A stretch of DNA of 12,608 nucleotides from DATJQA01 sp038057515 (GCA_038057515.1 JBBUDB010000030.1:1-12608); one strand, 5' to 3'; positions 1 to 6,608 are shown, counted from the stretch's first letter. Program-made: numbers and translations. The notes: generated by a model not told the origin, from the letters alone.

Positions 1-8
1 GCTTGCGA

Positions 9-18
9 GGGGGGGGGG
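9..18. repeat. Run of ten G residues upstream of the first gene
   Basis: Ten consecutive G bases lie 13 bases before the ATG at 32. A TAGAAT hexamer (19-24) follows directly and resembles a -10 box. If a -35 lies just left of the window, the run would fall in the promoter spacer. Alternatively it could act as a crude G-rich ribosome-binding stretch. Homopolymers this long are prone to slippage and to sequencing or assembly error. Confidence 0.6.
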
Positions 19-31
19 TAGAATCATAGAT

Positions 32-448
32 ATGAAAGAAAGCTTTAATAAATTCCCTGGCCGGGAGGAAGGCGTAACGTCGGACTCATATAGTGCAGCT
101 GATAAGGATGAGATTCATTCTCGTGCCACCAAGGAAATGGAGGCAAATGTCGCCGAGCCCCTATGGAAGAAGCTTGAAGAATTAGGGAGTCCCGATTGGG
201 AAAGAAAGGAAAATTTGCTCAGTAAGGAAAAATCGCTATTAGCTGAGCTAGAACAGGTGCGTGCGCAATTGTTTGAGTTTAATAGCATACAAACCGAAAG
301 GGAAGATCTTCGCAATAAGCTAACCGGAGGTAGGGATTCTGGGTCTGGGATAGGCGATATGACTTTGTTCAAAATGAAATCCGACTTAGATGAGAAGAAT
401 AGAGAATATAGTGACGAAATGGCCAAACACGTTGAATCCGAGGAATAG
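32..448 (+). CDS. Small acidic coiled-coil protein, unknown function
   Basis: A 138-residue protein that I do not recognise. It has no signal peptide or membrane segment, so it is probably cytoplasmic. Residues about 43-97 (from LWKKLEELG through EREDLRNKL) are rich in Leu, Glu and Lys with heptad-like spacing and look like a coiled coil. A Gly/Ser-rich break near 99-108 is followed by a second charged helix (about 112-138) that ends in an acidic tail. The codons are visibly AT-richer than in the genes downstream (more AAA, TTA, AGG, ATA), which suggests a different origin or weak expression. The ATG at 32 is the only sensible start; the only purine-rich stretch before it is the G-run. A strong terminator follows 18 bases after the TAG stop, so it is transcribed separately from the tRNA. 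The frame is probably real because it is open, starts well and ends at a terminator, but no family supports it. Confidence 0.55.
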   Translation: MKESFNKFPGREEGVTSDSYSAADKDEIHSRATKEMEANVAEPLWKKLEELGSPDWERKENLLSKEKSLLAELEQVRAQLFEFNSIQTEREDLRNKLTGGRDSGSGIGDMTLFKMKSDLDEKNREYSDEMAKHVESEE

Positions 449-466
449 GGATAGTATCTCATAGAG

Positions 467-500
467 CCAAAAATCTCGCCGAGCGGCGGGTTTTTGGTTT
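467..500 (+). terminator. Intrinsic terminator of the first gene
   Basis: CCAAAAA and CTCGCC on the left pair with GGCGGG and TTTTTGG on the right around a GAGC loop, with one unpaired base and a mismatch. The right arm carries the T-run. It lies 18 bases after the stop at 448. The A-run on the left arm could also let it work on the opposite strand. Confidence 0.8.
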
Positions 501-532
501 CTGTTAGGAAATTTCTGATGCAAAAAGTGCGG

Positions 533-566
533 CGGCCGTCCCGAGGTGGGGCGGCCGTTTTAGATT
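533..566 (+). terminator. Second GC-rich terminator-like hairpin
   Basis: CGGCCGTCCC (533-542) pairs with GGGGCGGCCG (548-557), ten pairs including one G-T wobble, around a GAGGT loop. TTTTAGATTTT follows. There is no gene between it and the previous terminator, so it is a backup terminator or it shields the tRNA promoter from read-through. A small GGGCAT/GTGCCC hairpin (575-590) follows. Confidence 0.65.
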
Positions 567-626
567 TTCGGCATGGGCATATTCGTGCCCTCCTTCTTCC
601 TGTGATTATGACGAAATACCCGAATG

Positions 627-654
627 TTTACAAGACGGCGGTTTATAGTATACT
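627..654 (+). promoter_or_regulatory. Sigma-70-type promoter for tRNA-Leu
   Basis: TTTACA (627-632) and TATACT (649-654) are separated by 16 bases, close to the TTGACA/TATAAT consensus. An overlapping TATAGT (644-649) gives a worse spacing. Transcription would begin near 661, giving a 5' leader of about 63 bases before the mature tRNA at 724. That leader includes the partial tRNA duplicate. Confidence 0.6.
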
Positions 655-670
655 GGCGTTGTTGAATCGC

Positions 671-734
671 AATGCGCGGGTGGCCCATTCGACTTCGCTC
701 AGGGCAACTCGTCATATATTAATGCGCGGGTGGC
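671..734. repeat. 14-bp direct repeat copying the tRNA-Leu 5' end
   Basis: AATGCGCGGGTGGC occurs at 671-684 and again at 721-734. The second copy is the start of tRNA-Leu (acceptor strand GCGCGGG plus the first D-arm bases). The 36 bases between contain TTCGACTTCGCTCAGGGC, bounded by GCCC and GGGC that can form a short stem. From memory, this core resembles a short palindromic repeat scattered through many bacterial genomes. The arrangement looks like a small repeat inserted with duplication of the tRNA 5' end. Confidence 0.6.
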
Positions 735-807
735 GAAACTGGCAACCGCACTACCTTGAGGTGGTAGCGCCCGCAAGGGCTTGGAGGTTCGAGTCCTCTC
801 CCGCGCA
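724..807 (+). tRNA. tRNA-Leu (anticodon GAG)
   Basis: A complete 84-base class II tRNA. The acceptor GCGCGGG (724-730) pairs with CCCGCGC (800-806), and the discriminator is A807. The D-arm has a GCG/CGC stem and a loop containing GG. The anticodon stem CTACC/GGTAG encloses loop TTGAGGT with anticodon GAG at 758-760, reading CUC and CUU. The long variable arm is a GCCC/GGGC stem with a GCAA loop, as expected for leucine. The T-arm is GGAGG-TTCGAGT-CCTCT with one G-U pair. CCA is not encoded, so it must be added after transcription. Confidence 0.97.
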
Positions 808-856
808 CACATGAAACTCAAAACGCCCCACAATGGGGCATCTGAGTTTCATGTGT
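807..856 (+). terminator. Hairpin-in-hairpin downstream of tRNA-Leu
   Basis: ACACATGAAACTCA (807-820) pairs perfectly with TGAGTTTCATGTGT (843-856). An inner hairpin GCCCC/GGGGC (825-829 with 835-839, loop ACAAT) sits in its loop. The outer stem begins on the tRNA discriminator base. There is no clean T-run after it, only a mixed ACTCTAATTCTA, so it is an imperfect terminator. It might instead block 3' processing or mark the transcript end. Confidence 0.55.
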
Positions 857-867
857 ACTCTAATTCT

Positions 868-941
868 ACACTTTGCGCGAACTTTCTTTTCCGCCGAAGG
901 CGGATCCGCCTTCGGCGGAGAAATAGGTTCGCGCAAAGTGT
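868..941. repeat. Nested inverted repeat around a perfect 30-bp palindrome
   Basis: The outer arms ACACTTTGCGCGAAC (868-882) and GTTCGCGCAAAGTGT (927-941) are perfect 15-bp complements. Inside, 890-919 is a perfect 30-bp palindrome made of two units, TCCGCC-GAA-GGCGGA and TCCGCC-TTC-GGCGGA. It can fold as one long hairpin or as two tandem six-pair hairpins. A diverged copy of the inner palindrome lies before glyQS at 6659-6688, so this is a dispersed repeat family rather than a one-off terminator. Confidence 0.85.
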
Positions 942-946
942 ATAAT
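941..946 (+). promoter_or_regulatory. Possible -10 box for the fecR/cyclase operon
   Basis: A perfect TATAAT abuts the right arm of the nested inverted repeat, about 85 bases before the FecR start. No convincing -35 lies 16-18 bases upstream; those positions fall in the palindrome's right edge. If used, formation of the cruciform would directly affect it. This is a weak call based on one hexamer. Confidence 0.25.
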
Positions 947-1030
947 TACAGCACCAAAACTAACTTTGTCGGAATATAGGAATATGGAGCGGTTTTTGCG
1001 TCCCGGAAGGCCTGGCGTTATGATTACCCA

Positions 1031-2305
1031 ATGACCATAATGTCCAAAAAACAAATCTTTATCGGAGCGGGCGTTATCGTCGCCTTGGGTCTCGCGACTG
1101 TGGTCGCTTTTCGTTCTGTAGGTCCAGGCAAAGCGAACGCGGCTACGGCGAAAGTTTTAATATCATCCGCCCACGCCTATCTTATCGAGAACGGCGGTCG
1201 CGTCCGGGAACTCGCGACCGGCGATACGATCACCGTCCCCGCAATCATTGAAACCGATGCCCTGGGGAAGGCCTCGGTGTTTTTCGCCGACGGTTCGGTG
1301 GCCCGTCTCGATGGGGGAACGCGCGTTGCTCTTCGCGAAAGTGTTTATGACGCAAAAAACGGCAAACTTGTCGTTCGCATCGCCCTGACCGTCGGGCGCG
1401 TGTGGTCGAAGATCATTCGGCTCGCAACGCCGGATTCCGTCTGGGAAGTGGAGACCTCGCGGGCCGTGGCCACGGTGCGCGGTTCGGCCTTCGGCGCCGC
1501 GAACGACACGCGCCGGTCAACGTTCATCGGCTCCGAGCATACCGTAGACATCACCCCAATCGATCCCAAGACCGGCCAGCCGCTTCGTGATGAGACGAAG
1601 TCGCTTGGCGAAGATAAGTTCGTGGTCGTGACCGACAGTGATGCCGCCTCCGCCGTCAAAGGCGACTGGCAGGCGAATATACAGGACGTTTCAACGGACA
1701 CCGCGAACGCCGATTGGGTGAATGAAAACGAATCGGCCGATGCCGACCAGGACAACGCGCTTTCCGGCCTTGAAGACCTTGCGCCTCGCGAGCGTACCAA
1801 ACGACTTCTTGAGAGTTTCGGCATTCCGACCGATGATGGTCCCGGCGTGGACGGTTCCCCGAAAGATTCGACGGGGGATGCGTCCGGGGCGACGAGCGCG
1901 AATAATCCGCCACGGGATGGAACGTTCGGCAGTACGACGACTCCGCCAGTTGGCGGCGGTAACATTGGAGTGCGGGCTACGGCGCTTCTGGTAGCGCCGG
2001 CGTCGCCGCTTTTGAATCTTGTCGAAGGTGAGAAGGTTCTTTTCTCGGCGGTCGTGAAGTTTTCCGATGGCACGACGCGCGAAGCGACGAAAGACGCCGC
2101 CTGGCGCGTGTTGGGTCCGATTGGTTCCTTTAGCGCGCCGGGAGTTTTCCTGCCGTTGCTTGATCCGTCGGTTTCAGAATTCGGCGAGGGGTCCGGAGCG
2201 ATCGTCGCCGTATGGAAAGATCCCTCGACGGGCGCGGAGTTTCTCGGCAAAACGTCAATTTTCACGGTGAAGGCCAGGGTGGAAATAATTCCCGCAGAGG
2301 GATGA
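1031..2305 (+). CDS. Membrane-anchored FecR-domain protein with Ig-like C-terminus
   Basis: A 424-residue envelope protein. Residues about 10-27 (IFIGAGVIVALGLATVV) are a single membrane anchor or uncleaved signal. Residues about 60-155 match the FecR domain: a VFFADGSVARLD segment, then TVGRVWSKI and the closing TVRGSAFG near 148-155. A polar linker follows; within it D237, D239, D241, S245 and E248 have the spacing of an EF-hand-type calcium loop. A Pro/Gly/Ser/Thr-rich stretch leads to a beta-rich domain (about 312-420: VEGEKVLFSAVVKFSDGTT) resembling bacterial Ig-like (Big_2-type) folds. The protein lacks the TonB-system partners of classical FecR, so a role as envelope sensor or scaffold is inferred. 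ATG at 1040 (MSKKQ) is an alternative start; neither has a clear Shine-Dalgarno. The cyclase starts 42 bases downstream, implying co-transcription and possibly shared sensing. Confidence 0.85.
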   Translation: MTIMSKKQIFIGAGVIVALGLATVVAFRSVGPGKANAATAKVLISSAHAYLIENGGRVRELATGDTITVPAIIETDALGKASVFFADGSVARLDGGTRVALRESVYDAKNGKLVVRIALTVGRVWSKIIRLATPDSVWEVETSRAVATVRGSAFGAANDTRRSTFIGSEHTVDITPIDPKTGQPLRDETKSLGEDKFVVVTDSDAASAVKGDWQANIQDVSTDTANADWVNENESADADQDNALSGLEDLAPRERTKRLLESFGIPTDDGPGVDGSPKDSTGDASGATSANNPPRDGTFGSTTTPPVGGGNIGVRATALLVAPASPLLNLVEGEKVLFSAVVKFSDGTTREATKDAAWRVLGPIGSFSAPGVFLPLLDPSVSEFGEGSGAIVAVWKDPSTGAEFLGKTSIFTVKARVEIIPAEG

Positions 2306-2347
2306 GTCCCGCATGTATCTTATGGCGCGGGTCGGGCGGAGCGGTAA

Positions 2348-4354
2348 TTGCAGAAAATCAATAAAGGCACGTTTGCGATTTTTAACGGGATGAAGTTCGC
2401 TCGTTTGTGCGCCGTTGGATGTCTGGTGGCCGTTTTCGCCGCGGCGATTTTTTGGTTCGGTCTTTTCCGGGACCCGGAAAACTTTTTCCAAGACCTGCTT
2501 TTTTCGGAGCGTCCGGTTCGTTCGGATGTCGTTGTCGTTGCGATTGACGAGAAAAGCTTGAAAATTTTCGGCCAGTGGCCGTGGCCGCGGGCCGTTTATG
2601 CCCGGCTCATCGCCCGCCTCGGGAAGTATCCCCCGGCCGCCCTCGGGCTCGACGTGAATTTTCCCGAGGTATCCCGTTTGGGCGCGACAGACGATGCGGC
2701 GCTTGCCCAAGCGCTCCGGGGGGCGTTGTTTCCCGTTGTCTTGCCGCTTGAGGCAACGCCGCTTGTCCTGCCGTGGAGTGGTGGCCCGCCCCAGGCGCCG
2801 CAGGTAACAGCGCCGATCGAGGCCTTCCGGGGCGGCGAGCGCGTCCAGGCGGGCTTCGTGAACCTTATCACCGACCGTGACGGCGTGGTGCGCCGGATGC
2901 CGCTTCTCGTTCGAGGAGAAACCGAAACCATCACGCCCGCCTTCGCGGCTCTTGTTGCCGGCGTCGCTCCCCAAGAACCCATCCGTCGTATCGTTTTTAC
3001 CGGTCCGCCCGGGACGATTCCGCGGGTTTCTTTCGCGGACGTGATGAATGACGATGCTCTCGCCGCCTCGCTTCGGGGGAAGCGGGTTTTCGTGGGCGTA
3101 ACTATCGCGGACCTTCACGATGAGCAACTCACGCCGTTCTCGCAGGGCCTGCCGATGAGCGGCGTGGAGATTCAGGCCCAAGCGGCCGCCATGCTCCTTC
3201 AAAATTGGCGGCTTGACGCCCTGCCTCGGGGCGTGATCGCGTTTTGGGTGTTTGCCGCGGCGCTTCTTGCCTTCGCGCTCGTGAGCTTCGTGCCGGGAAG
3301 TCGGCTCGGCCTCGCGTTCGCCTCCGCCTCCGGCATTGTTCACCTGCCGGCGGCCGTTTTGCTTTTCGAGAACGGACTTGTGGGCAACATCCTCCATGTG
3401 AACTTTGCCTGGACGTTTGGCGCCGCCGTCGCTCTCGCGCTTCGGCATTTTGTCACCGAACGCGAGAAGCGCGAGTTGCGCCACGTTTTCTCGAAATACG
3501 TTTCCCGCGACGTGATGAACGAAATTTTGCGCGATGCGACCAAGGTTCGTTTGGGTGGCGAGGAAGCGGAGGCCACGGTATTTTTTTCCGACGTTCGCGA
3601 CTTCACCACGCTCTCCGAGCGGCTTACGCCGACAGAGCTTACCCATTTTCTGAATCGATATTTTACCGTCATGACGAATATCACCCTCGACCGGCGGGGC
3701 GTGGTCGACAAGTATATCGGCGACGCCCTCATGGCTTTTTGGGGCGCGCCGCTCAAAAACCCCGGCCACGCCACGGATGCCGTTCTTGCCGCCTTAGACA
3801 TGATCGACGCGCTCGCGAAATTTAATGCCGAGAACGCGGCTTCGGGCGGCCTTGCGATCGACATCGGTATCGGTTTGAGTTCCGGGTCGGTCGTTGCCGG
3901 CAACATGGGCTCCGACCAGCGGCTGGATTACACAGTTATGGGCGATACGGTGAATCTTGCTTCGCGGCTCGAGGGGCAGACAAAGACCTACGGCGTACAT
4001 ATCGTGACGAGCGAGTTCACGGTCGCGAAACTGCCGGAAGAATTCCTCCGGGCGAACAATATCGTCGTCCGCGAGATCGATCGCGCGCGCGTGAAGGGGA
4101 AAAATCTGCCGGTCACTATCTTCGAGGTGGTCGAGCGCTCGCGCCAAGCGGCGGTACGGGAGATCGCGGCCGATTTTGATCGGTTGCGGATCGAGTATTA
4201 TGCCGGGCGCTGGGCCGAGTGTCTCACAATCGGACGCATGATTCTTGCGCGCGGCGATGACGGTCCAACGCGCGTTCTCGTTGAGAGGGCGAAATATTTC
4301 CTGACCGACCCTCCGGCGAACTGGAAAGGCGTCTACGATTTCAAAACGAAGTAG
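2348..4354 (+). CDS. CHASE2-domain class III adenylate cyclase
   Basis: A 668-residue membrane cyclase predicted to make cAMP from ATP. TM1 is about 17-38. A CHASE2 extracytoplasmic sensor spans about 45-290 (VVVVAIDEKSLKIFGQWPWP, GLDVNFPE, TDRDGVVRRMPL), followed by three TM segments (about 296-315, 320-341, 347-369) and a linker into the cyclase domain (about 405-590). Catalytic residues are all present: metal-binding D415 and D459, K455 of the VDKYIGD motif, and transition-state N536 and R540. The position that is Asp in class IIIa enzymes is T529, so the purine-recognising pair is Lys-Thr, typical of class IIIb. The C-terminus is helical, possibly TPR-like. The chosen TTG start has GGAG at 2338-2341 with six-base spacing; ATG at 2390 would shorten it by 14 residues and has no such site. 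It follows the FecR gene and ends 3 bases before recO. Confidence 0.93.
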   Translation: MQKINKGTFAIFNGMKFARLCAVGCLVAVFAAAIFWFGLFRDPENFFQDLLFSERPVRSDVVVVAIDEKSLKIFGQWPWPRAVYARLIARLGKYPPAALGLDVNFPEVSRLGATDDAALAQALRGALFPVVLPLEATPLVLPWSGGPPQAPQVTAPIEAFRGGERVQAGFVNLITDRDGVVRRMPLLVRGETETITPAFAALVAGVAPQEPIRRIVFTGPPGTIPRVSFADVMNDDALAASLRGKRVFVGVTIADLHDEQLTPFSQGLPMSGVEIQAQAAAMLLQNWRLDALPRGVIAFWVFAAALLAFALVSFVPGSRLGLAFASASGIVHLPAAVLLFENGLVGNILHVNFAWTFGAAVALALRHFVTEREKRELRHVFSKYVSRDVMNEILRDATKVRLGGEEAEATVFFSDVRDFTTLSERLTPTELTHFLNRYFTVMTNITLDRRGVVDKYIGDALMAFWGAPLKNPGHATDAVLAALDMIDALAKFNAENAASGGLAIDIGIGLSSGSVVAGNMGSDQRLDYTVMGDTVNLASRLEGQTKTYGVHIVTSEFTVAKLPEEFLRANNIVVREIDRARVKGKNLPVTIFEVVERSRQAAVREIAADFDRLRIEYYAGRWAECLTIGRMILARGDDGPTRVLVERAKYFLTDPPANWKGVYDFKTK

Positions 4355-4357
4355 CAA

Positions 4358-4858
4358 ATGCAAGAATACGTAAGCGAAGCAATCGTTCTCCGAATCGATC
4401 CGCGGCGGGAGGCCGACGGAGCCGTCGTGCTCTTCACGCGCCGCTTCGGCAAGGTGGCCGCCCGTTTGCGGAGCGTGCGAAAGATAACTTCGAAACTGGC
4501 CGGCCACCTTCAGCCGGGCAATGTCGTGGCGGTGCGCCTCATCGAGAAGCACGGTCTTCAGGCGGTGGATGCCGTTAAAAAGCGCTCTCTCGAGATTGCG
4601 CCCGCCGACCTCAATTTTCTCGAACGGCTACTGCCGGAGTTTGAAGCCGACCCGGAACTTTGGGCGTCGGTGGCGAAAGACGGAATTCGCTGGCGGGGAG
4701 TGCTTGCTCATCTTGGTTGGGATCCGGAGAGAGGGCATTGCGCCGGTTGTCGCGCCGGTTTGGCCGAGGCTTTTGCCACCGAGACGCAGGAGTTTTTCTG
4801 CGCCGCCTGCGCTTCAAAATTACGGCCAGATGAGGTAATATATATCTTACGAGAGTGA
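4358..4858 (+). CDS. recO: DNA repair protein RecO, compact form
   Basis: RecO anneals single strands and helps load RecA with RecR in the RecF pathway. The N-terminal OB-fold is visible in residues 1-72: SEAIVLRIDPRREADGAVVLFTRRFGKVA is the hallmark opening, followed by basic ARLRSVRK and a QPGNVVAVRLIEK strand. A helical part follows, then a four-cysteine zinc site, C128, C131, C148 and C151. At 166 residues it is clearly shorter than the roughly 240 of typical RecO; the loss lies in the helical region, and the zinc site is kept. The ATG is 3 bases after the cyclase stop, so translation is probably coupled. The pairing of recO with a cyclase has no obvious functional logic; it looks like operon crowding. 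Confidence 0.9.
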   Translation: MQEYVSEAIVLRIDPRREADGAVVLFTRRFGKVAARLRSVRKITSKLAGHLQPGNVVAVRLIEKHGLQAVDAVKKRSLEIAPADLNFLERLLPEFEADPELWASVAKDGIRWRGVLAHLGWDPERGHCAGCRAGLAEAFATETQEFFCAACASKLRPDEVIYILRE

Positions 4859-4895
4859 TAGTAAACAAAAAACCAGATAATCAGATTTCCCGGAA

Positions 4896-6608
4896 ATGAA
4901 AGCGTTTCTCGTCGCGCTCGGCGTTGTGGTTCTCGGTGCGGCTCTCGCCGCCGGATATTTTTTTTGGTCGCGTCCGGTCGCGGATATTACGCTCGAATTT
5001 TCGCCCGTCCCGCCGGTGCTCGTGGGACAGCCCTTCAAGCTCGAAGTCGGATTCACCAATGGCTCGGAAAGGCCGGTTTCAAACGGTCGGCTGGCTTTTG
5101 CTCTGCCGCCGGGAATATCTTTTCTTGGTAAATCGCAAGATCTCCGCATTCTGGAGATTCCCGTGGGTGATCTCGGTCCCGGCAGTTTGAACAAGCAGAC
5201 CGTTGATCTCGTGGCGGTGGCTGACCCGCAATCGGTGAAGCGCATCGAGGCGAAACTCACTTACGCCTCGGCCTCGAACGGCCGGGCGCAGATCGAAACC
5301 CGGGCGGGGCTCGACATTTCCATCGGACAGCCGGCCGTGAACCTTGCTTTCAAGGTGCCGCAGAAAGTATTCAGCGGCAGTGGTCTGGAAATAGAAGTCA
5401 CTTATGAAAACAATTCGGAATATGCGTTCGACAAGACGAACCTAAAGATAGAATATCCGCCCATTTTTCAGTTTCAGAAGAGTTCAATCGCGCCCTCAAA
5501 ATCCAATAGCTCATGGACGCTCGGATCTCTGCCTCGGGGCGGTCGCGGCAGTTTCACGATCATGGGGAGCGTCATCGGCCCCGAAGAGTCCGCCTTTCGT
5601 TTCCTTGGCACGCTCACGGCCGATTTTGGCGGTCAGCAGTATGTCTTAAATACCCAAGAGGTTAATCTGGCCATCTCCACGGCGCCGGTATCGGTGGCAA
5701 TCGAAGTTAACCGCACCCGCGACTACGTGGCCCGGGCGGATGGTTCGCTGGATTATGTCATCACCTACCGGAATAATTCCGCCACAACCCTCGACAATCT
5801 CACGATTTCCGCGGCTTTTTCGGGAGAAATGTTCGATTTCGCGAAGGCGAAAAGCGACGGCGCGTTCAATTCGATAACCAACACTTTTTTTTGGAATACG
5901 GCGAACACGCCCGCGCTCGCAAGTTTGCCGCCGGGCGGGAGCGGCTCCGTTAAGGTTTCGGTTGATACGAGGGCCGTCTTCCCGATCCGGCGTTTGAGCG
6001 ACAAAAACTATGTTTTGAAAGTCCGCGCGCAGATAGAGTCGCCGACGGTGCCCGAAGCGACCGGGGCAGTCAAGACCATTTCGGTATCTAGTCTTGAAAC
6101 GAAGGTCGCCGGCGCGGTTACGATAAAAAGTAGGGGCTATTTCCGCGACGCCGCCTCCGGCATCCTAAATGTCGGTCCGTATCCGCCCGTAGTGAATCAA
6201 CCGACTCAATACACGATTCACTGGATTATCGCGAACTATTCGACGGATATTTCCGGCGTTCGGGTCTCCGCCTTCCTCCAAGGCAACACGAAGTTCACCG
6301 GTAAAGTGAAGAGTACGATTGGCACCTCGCCGAAGTACGACCCGACGAGCGGGGAGGTGTCGTGGGAGATCGCGAATTTGCCCGCCACGAAGGGCGTGCT
6401 CGGCGGGCCGGTTGAGGCAATATTCCAGGTGGAGAACGTTCCGGCCATAAACGAAGCAGGCAGCATGATTACTTTTATGGGTGGAACGCGCATCGTGGCA
6501 AACGACAATTTCACCAATCTAAAACTCACGGGTTCCGCCAAGGAAATCTCGAGCGAACTCCCCGACGACCCGACGGTTGCAGACCTAAAGCATAATGTGC
6601 AATTGTAA
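4896..6608 (+). CDS. Single-TM surface protein with four DUF11/Ig-like modules
   Basis: A 570-residue protein. Residues about 4-24 are a hydrophobic anchor (FLVALGVVVLGAALAAGYFF), and the rest would lie outside the membrane. I see four copies of one beta-sandwich pattern at about 30-140, 147-260, 266-398 and 420-550. Each has a strand with an Asn/Ser turn (VGFTNGS, VTYENNS, ITYRNNS, IIANYS), and later a Leu-(Pro)-Gly turn leading into an alternating strand (GDLGPGS, GSLPRGGRGSF, ASLPPGGSGSV, ANLPATKG). This is the layout of DUF11/CARDB-like Ig domains found in surface and stalk proteins. There is no catalytic motif, cysteine cluster or cell-wall sorting signal. Function is unknown; an envelope structural or adhesive role is inferred. 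It follows recO by 37 bases and precedes glyQS by 88. Confidence 0.85.
   Translation: MKAFLVALGVVVLGAALAAGYFFWSRPVADITLEFSPVPPVLVGQPFKLEVGFTNGSERPVSNGRLAFALPPGISFLGKSQDLRILEIPVGDLGPGSLNKQTVDLVAVADPQSVKRIEAKLTYASASNGRAQIETRAGLDISIGQPAVNLAFKVPQKVFSGSGLEIEVTYENNSEYAFDKTNLKIEYPPIFQFQKSSIAPSKSNSSWTLGSLPRGGRGSFTIMGSVIGPEESAFRFLGTLTADFGGQQYVLNTQEVNLAISTAPVSVAIEVNRTRDYVARADGSLDYVITYRNNSATTLDNLTISAAFSGEMFDFAKAKSDGAFNSITNTFFWNTANTPALASLPPGGSGSVKVSVDTRAVFPIRRLSDKNYVLKVRAQIESPTVPEATGAVKTISVSSLETKVAGAVTIKSRGYFRDAASGILNVGPYPPVVNQPTQYTIHWIIANYSTDISGVRVSAFLQGNTKFTGKVKSTIGTSPKYDPTSGEVSWEIANLPATKGVLGGPVEAIFQVENVPAINEAGSMITFMGGTRIVANDNFTNLKLTGSAKEISSELPDDPTVADLKHNVQL

Noticed and set aside
671..684. Start of a possible second tRNA
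   Set aside because: Only the acceptor strand and first D-arm bases are copied; no anticodon arm, T-arm or 3' acceptor follows before the real tRNA.
494..814. 106-codon + strand frame across the terminator, promoter and tRNA-Leu
   Set aside because: It runs through a real tRNA and structured elements, so it is a chance open frame.
1345..2265. 306-codon minus-strand frame opposite the FecR gene
   Set aside because: Low-complexity Ser/Arg/Pro composition and full overlap with a gene with clear domains.
2255..3769. 504-codon open frame on the minus strand opposite the cyclase
   Set aside because: It lies wholly antisense to a well-recognised cyclase, is very rich in Arg, Gly and Lys, and has no domain. 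Such frames are common opposite GC-rich codons.
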